Shown piece by piece: positions 62,026 through 64,000 of a DNA stretch of 64,000 bases. The stretch is from Anaeramoeba flamelloides. Taxonomy: Eukaryota > Metamonada > Anaeramoebidae. A program made the translations under genes and the position numbers. The stretch lies in contig JANTQA010000032.1 in the NCBI GenBank assembly GCA_027625915.1, positions 992,001 to 1,056,000 of the forward strand, in the 5' to 3' direction. Below the pieces are notes generated by a model. That model had not been told where the DNA came from. It saw only the letters and a program-made list of their open reading frames with translations, and did not search any database. Within the stretch, counting starts at the first letter, position 1, and the number at the start of each line of letters is the position of its first letter.

Positions 62026-63312
62026 TTATTTATTTTTTTTTTGGTTATTTTTTATTTTCATTTTTTGTTTTTCTTTAGGTATCGGTGGTGATGTGATACA
62101 TTTGTTTATTTTTGTCTTGAATTGTATATTATTTGATATTATATGGTCAATGTTTCTTTTTCTTGAGGGTTTTTCATTTTTTCGAATTTTAAAATTATTA
62201 TTCTCTATTTGGGGTATTTCATCTAGTTGTTCATTACTTAGATTGAAATCTCCTGCTATGAGAATTTTACGTATTTTCCAGTTTGCGCAAATGTTTTTTA
62301 ATTTGTTTTTAAAGATTTCAGGAAAGTCTATCTTTCCTTCTGGGTCTCTTTGTCTTCCATAGCAATTTACTATTGAAAGATCATTTAGATTGATCCCCAT
62401 TATGTCTTCGTGGTCTATTAGCTTTTCTGTAATGAAAAGTTTCAGGAATGGTTTAAATAAAATTGCTCGACCTCCTTTATTACCCTTTGAGCCATATGAT
62501 TTTTTAGAGATTGCTCTGTATTTCCTTAAGTAAACAGAGCTACTTTTCCTGGTCTCTTGAATTAGGGCAATGTCAATGTTATTTTGGTAAAGGAACATTT
62601 CCATTGCTTCTGTTTTGATATCCTTTCCTAATCCTCCCACATTGAATGTTGCGATTTTTAGGTAAATTTCGCTTTCAATTTGTGCGGTGTTTCCTCTGGA
62701 TATAAATTTAGGGATTTTATTTTGGTCATATTTTAGCATTTTGATATTTTGGTTTATTGTTTGAGTCTTCTTAATGAATATTTCTTGATATTCATTAATT
62801 TTGATGGAATCATCCCAGATTTCTATTTCCTTCTCTCCTCTTCTTAATATCCTTAAAGGTATAGGATTATTAATTATTGAGAAGATCTCTAAAATAGATA
62901 GGAATTTTTCTGTGGTTTTGAAGATAAGTTTGTTTCTTCTTCCCACTTTCCTAATACATCCGAAGTTTTTGTCTTCGTATGTCCCTATTTTCCCATATTT
63001 AACTATTTTTTTGCTATGGGTAAAAGAGATCTTGAGATTTTTCTTGATTTCTTCAACTGTGTAGTTGTAGATGTTTCTGAATAGTTTTGGAAGTTTAGCT
63101 TTTTTTGGATATTTCTTCCTATAGTATTTTTTGTCGCTATATCTTGCTGTTTGTCTGGTTTCATAGGTACGATAATATGAGTATTTGATCGTTTGTGAAA
63201 GCCATTCTCTCAGTTGATGACAGTTTATGGTTGTTATTTTCCATTTTTTTATTTCATTTTTGAGGATTTTTTTCAGTTTTCTAAAAATCCTTTTGTTTTT
63301 GGTATGTTCCAC
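62026..63312 (-). CDS. LINE APE-like endonuclease segment
   Basis: 428 residues in a different frame from the RT part. The frame is open for about another 100 bp upstream of 63312 (through WYRTDFENPLGQP). The N-terminal 200 residues are basic. The endonuclease begins at IATFNVGGLG and has IQETRK (catalytic Glu), GDFNLS (Asp and Asn) and RNIDHIIS. The stop at 62026 comes just before the final SDH motif, which is read in the next frame. The switch lies near a run of nine A residues on the coding strand, so a one-base slip is the simplest explanation. Confidence 0.88.
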   Translation of the reverse strand: MEHTKNKRIFRKLKKILKNEIKKWKITTINCHQLREWLSQTIKYSYYRTYETRQTARYSDKKYYRKKYPKKAKLPKLFRNIYNYTVEEIKKNLKISFTHSKKIVKYGKIGTYEDKNFGCIRKVGRRNKLIFKTTEKFLSILEIFSIINNPIPLRILRRGEKEIEIWDDSIKINEYQEIFIKKTQTINQNIKMLKYDQNKIPKFISRGNTAQIESEIYLKIATFNVGGLGKDIKTEAMEMFLYQNNIDIALIQETRKSSSVYLRKYRAISKKSYGSKGNKGGRAILFKPFLKLFITEKLIDHEDIMGINLNDLSIVNCYGRQRDPEGKIDFPEIFKNKLKNICANWKIRKILIAGDFNLSNEQLDEIPQIENNNFKIRKNEKPSRKRNIDHIISNNIQFKTKINKCITSPPIPKEKQKMKIKNNQKKNK

Positions 63313-63429
63313 GATTCTTTTTCCCCTGTTAGATTCAATCTTAAAAATAATTGGTTGTCCTAAGGGGTTTTCGAAATCAGTTCTGTACCATTTAATAAAA
63401 TCTTCTTTATTTCTGTATATATTCTCTCT

Positions 63430-63990
63430 TTTTTAAGTTTTAGAGAGTTTGGAAGATTTTGAGATTTTTCTGGGTTTTCATCTGTTTGAATTAATGATCC
63501 CAGTAAAATCTCTTCTTTGGGGGTTCGATTGTTGTTAATATCAATAGCCCCCCAGTTATCTATTGATATTTTTTTGATTTTTTTTTCTTTTCAATATTCC
63601 GCTTCCCCTTTCAGGTCCACGATTTCATTGAAAAGATCGAAATAGTAGCACACCATTTCGTCTACATATTGTTTCTTATCGTTACAAGTGTTACAATAGA
63701 GCCTCTTTTTCGATCTGTTGGGGCTTTTGCATTTTAGGCATTTAGTTCCATTATATTTACCTGTTTTGCTGTTTGTGTCGAATTGGGTTTCTTCTATATT
63801 ATATTTTTTTTTTAATTTTTTCTCCTACCTCTTCCAATTCTTTTCTTTTTATTTTTATTTTGTTATTATTATTATTGCTATTGTTGATATTATTGTTTAT
63901 TAATAATACTTCTTCATTTTCTGATGAGGAATCATCAGATTCCGAAGTGTTTAAGGAGTCTGAGGAGTTTACACTCTCTTCAGATTTTGA
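63430..63990 (-). pseudogene. LINE ORF1-like remnant, frame-disrupted
   Basis: Three successive open pieces in different frames can be followed on the minus strand. They are a Ser/Asp/Glu-rich acidic and poly-Asn segment (about 63990-63800), a segment with a four-Cys zinc ribbon (CLKC and YCNTC, around 63684-63740), and a short segment with SIDNWGAIDI (about 63430-63575). The frame changes fall in runs of A. It is probably the first ORF of the same LINE, but the beginning is outside the window. Confidence 0.6.
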
Positions 63991-64000
63991 GGAGTTTGAG

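Larger units (their letters stand above)
59600..64000 (-). mobile_element. Non-LTR retrotransposon (LINE), truncated by window edge
   Basis: Read right to left, the element has an ORF1-like acidic and Cys-rich part, an APE-type endonuclease, a reverse transcriptase and a C-terminal zinc knuckle. This order is typical of APE-bearing LINE clades (L1, Jockey, I-like). The 5' end lies beyond 64000. The 3' end is placed loosely between 59400 and 59690 because no clear poly-A tail or target duplication was seen. The frames are interrupted several times, so this copy is probably inactive. Confidence 0.88.

Overview
This is a very AT-rich eukaryotic window, probably from a free-living amoeboid protist. 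Genes are sparse: seven host genes that I trust, plus one LINE, in 64 kb. They have GT-AG introns, asparagine and Lys-Glu low-complexity tracts, and TAA stops in every model. The repetitive style (poly-Asn from AAT, KE/NQ runs, many short hairpin transposons) would suit Anaeramoeba or a similar AT-rich amoeba. The species is inference; nothing in the window fixes it.

Layout. 1-4110: no convincing gene; dispersed repeats, a 535-bp inverted-repeat element, C-tracts and a GC-rich island. 4111-10123 (-): a rhomboid protease whose N-terminal half (9406-10123) and catalytic half (4111-4934) look separated by a single intron of about 4.5 kb; phases and family motifs match across it. 15257-15822 (+): a small two-exon ankyrin-repeat protein. 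20623-32702 (+): a giant USP9X/USP24/USP34-type ubiquitin hydrolase in four exons, about 3359 residues. It has Cys, His and Asp boxes but lacks all four usual zinc ligands; its 1.7-kb second intron carries a TIR transposon that itself holds a 299-bp hairpin. 35162-36580 (-): a basic, Asn/Arg-rich protein with two predicted winged-helix-like blocks. 39869-42193 (+): an F-box protein fused to two four-helix membrane blocks. 49561-50259 (+): an eight-EF-hand protein built from a duplicated four-hand unit. 54793-55086 (-): a doubtful small ORF next to an 8-bp minisatellite. 59600-64000 (-): a frame-disrupted non-LTR retrotransposon (zinc-ribbon ORF1, APE-like endonuclease, reverse transcriptase, C-terminal zinc knuckle) running off the window.

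The long spaces are full of decayed repeats that can be grouped into families by comparing copies inside the window: A (seven copies or fragments), B (five or six copies of a roughly 190-bp hairpin MITE), C (three), D (two), E (two), F (two TIR elements at TA sites) and G (two, one interrupted by E). The protein genes do not form a pathway. Two, the USP and the F-box protein, belong to families of the ubiquitin system, but they lie 7 kb apart and nothing in the sequence links them. No tRNA, rRNA, CRISPR or organellar gene was seen.
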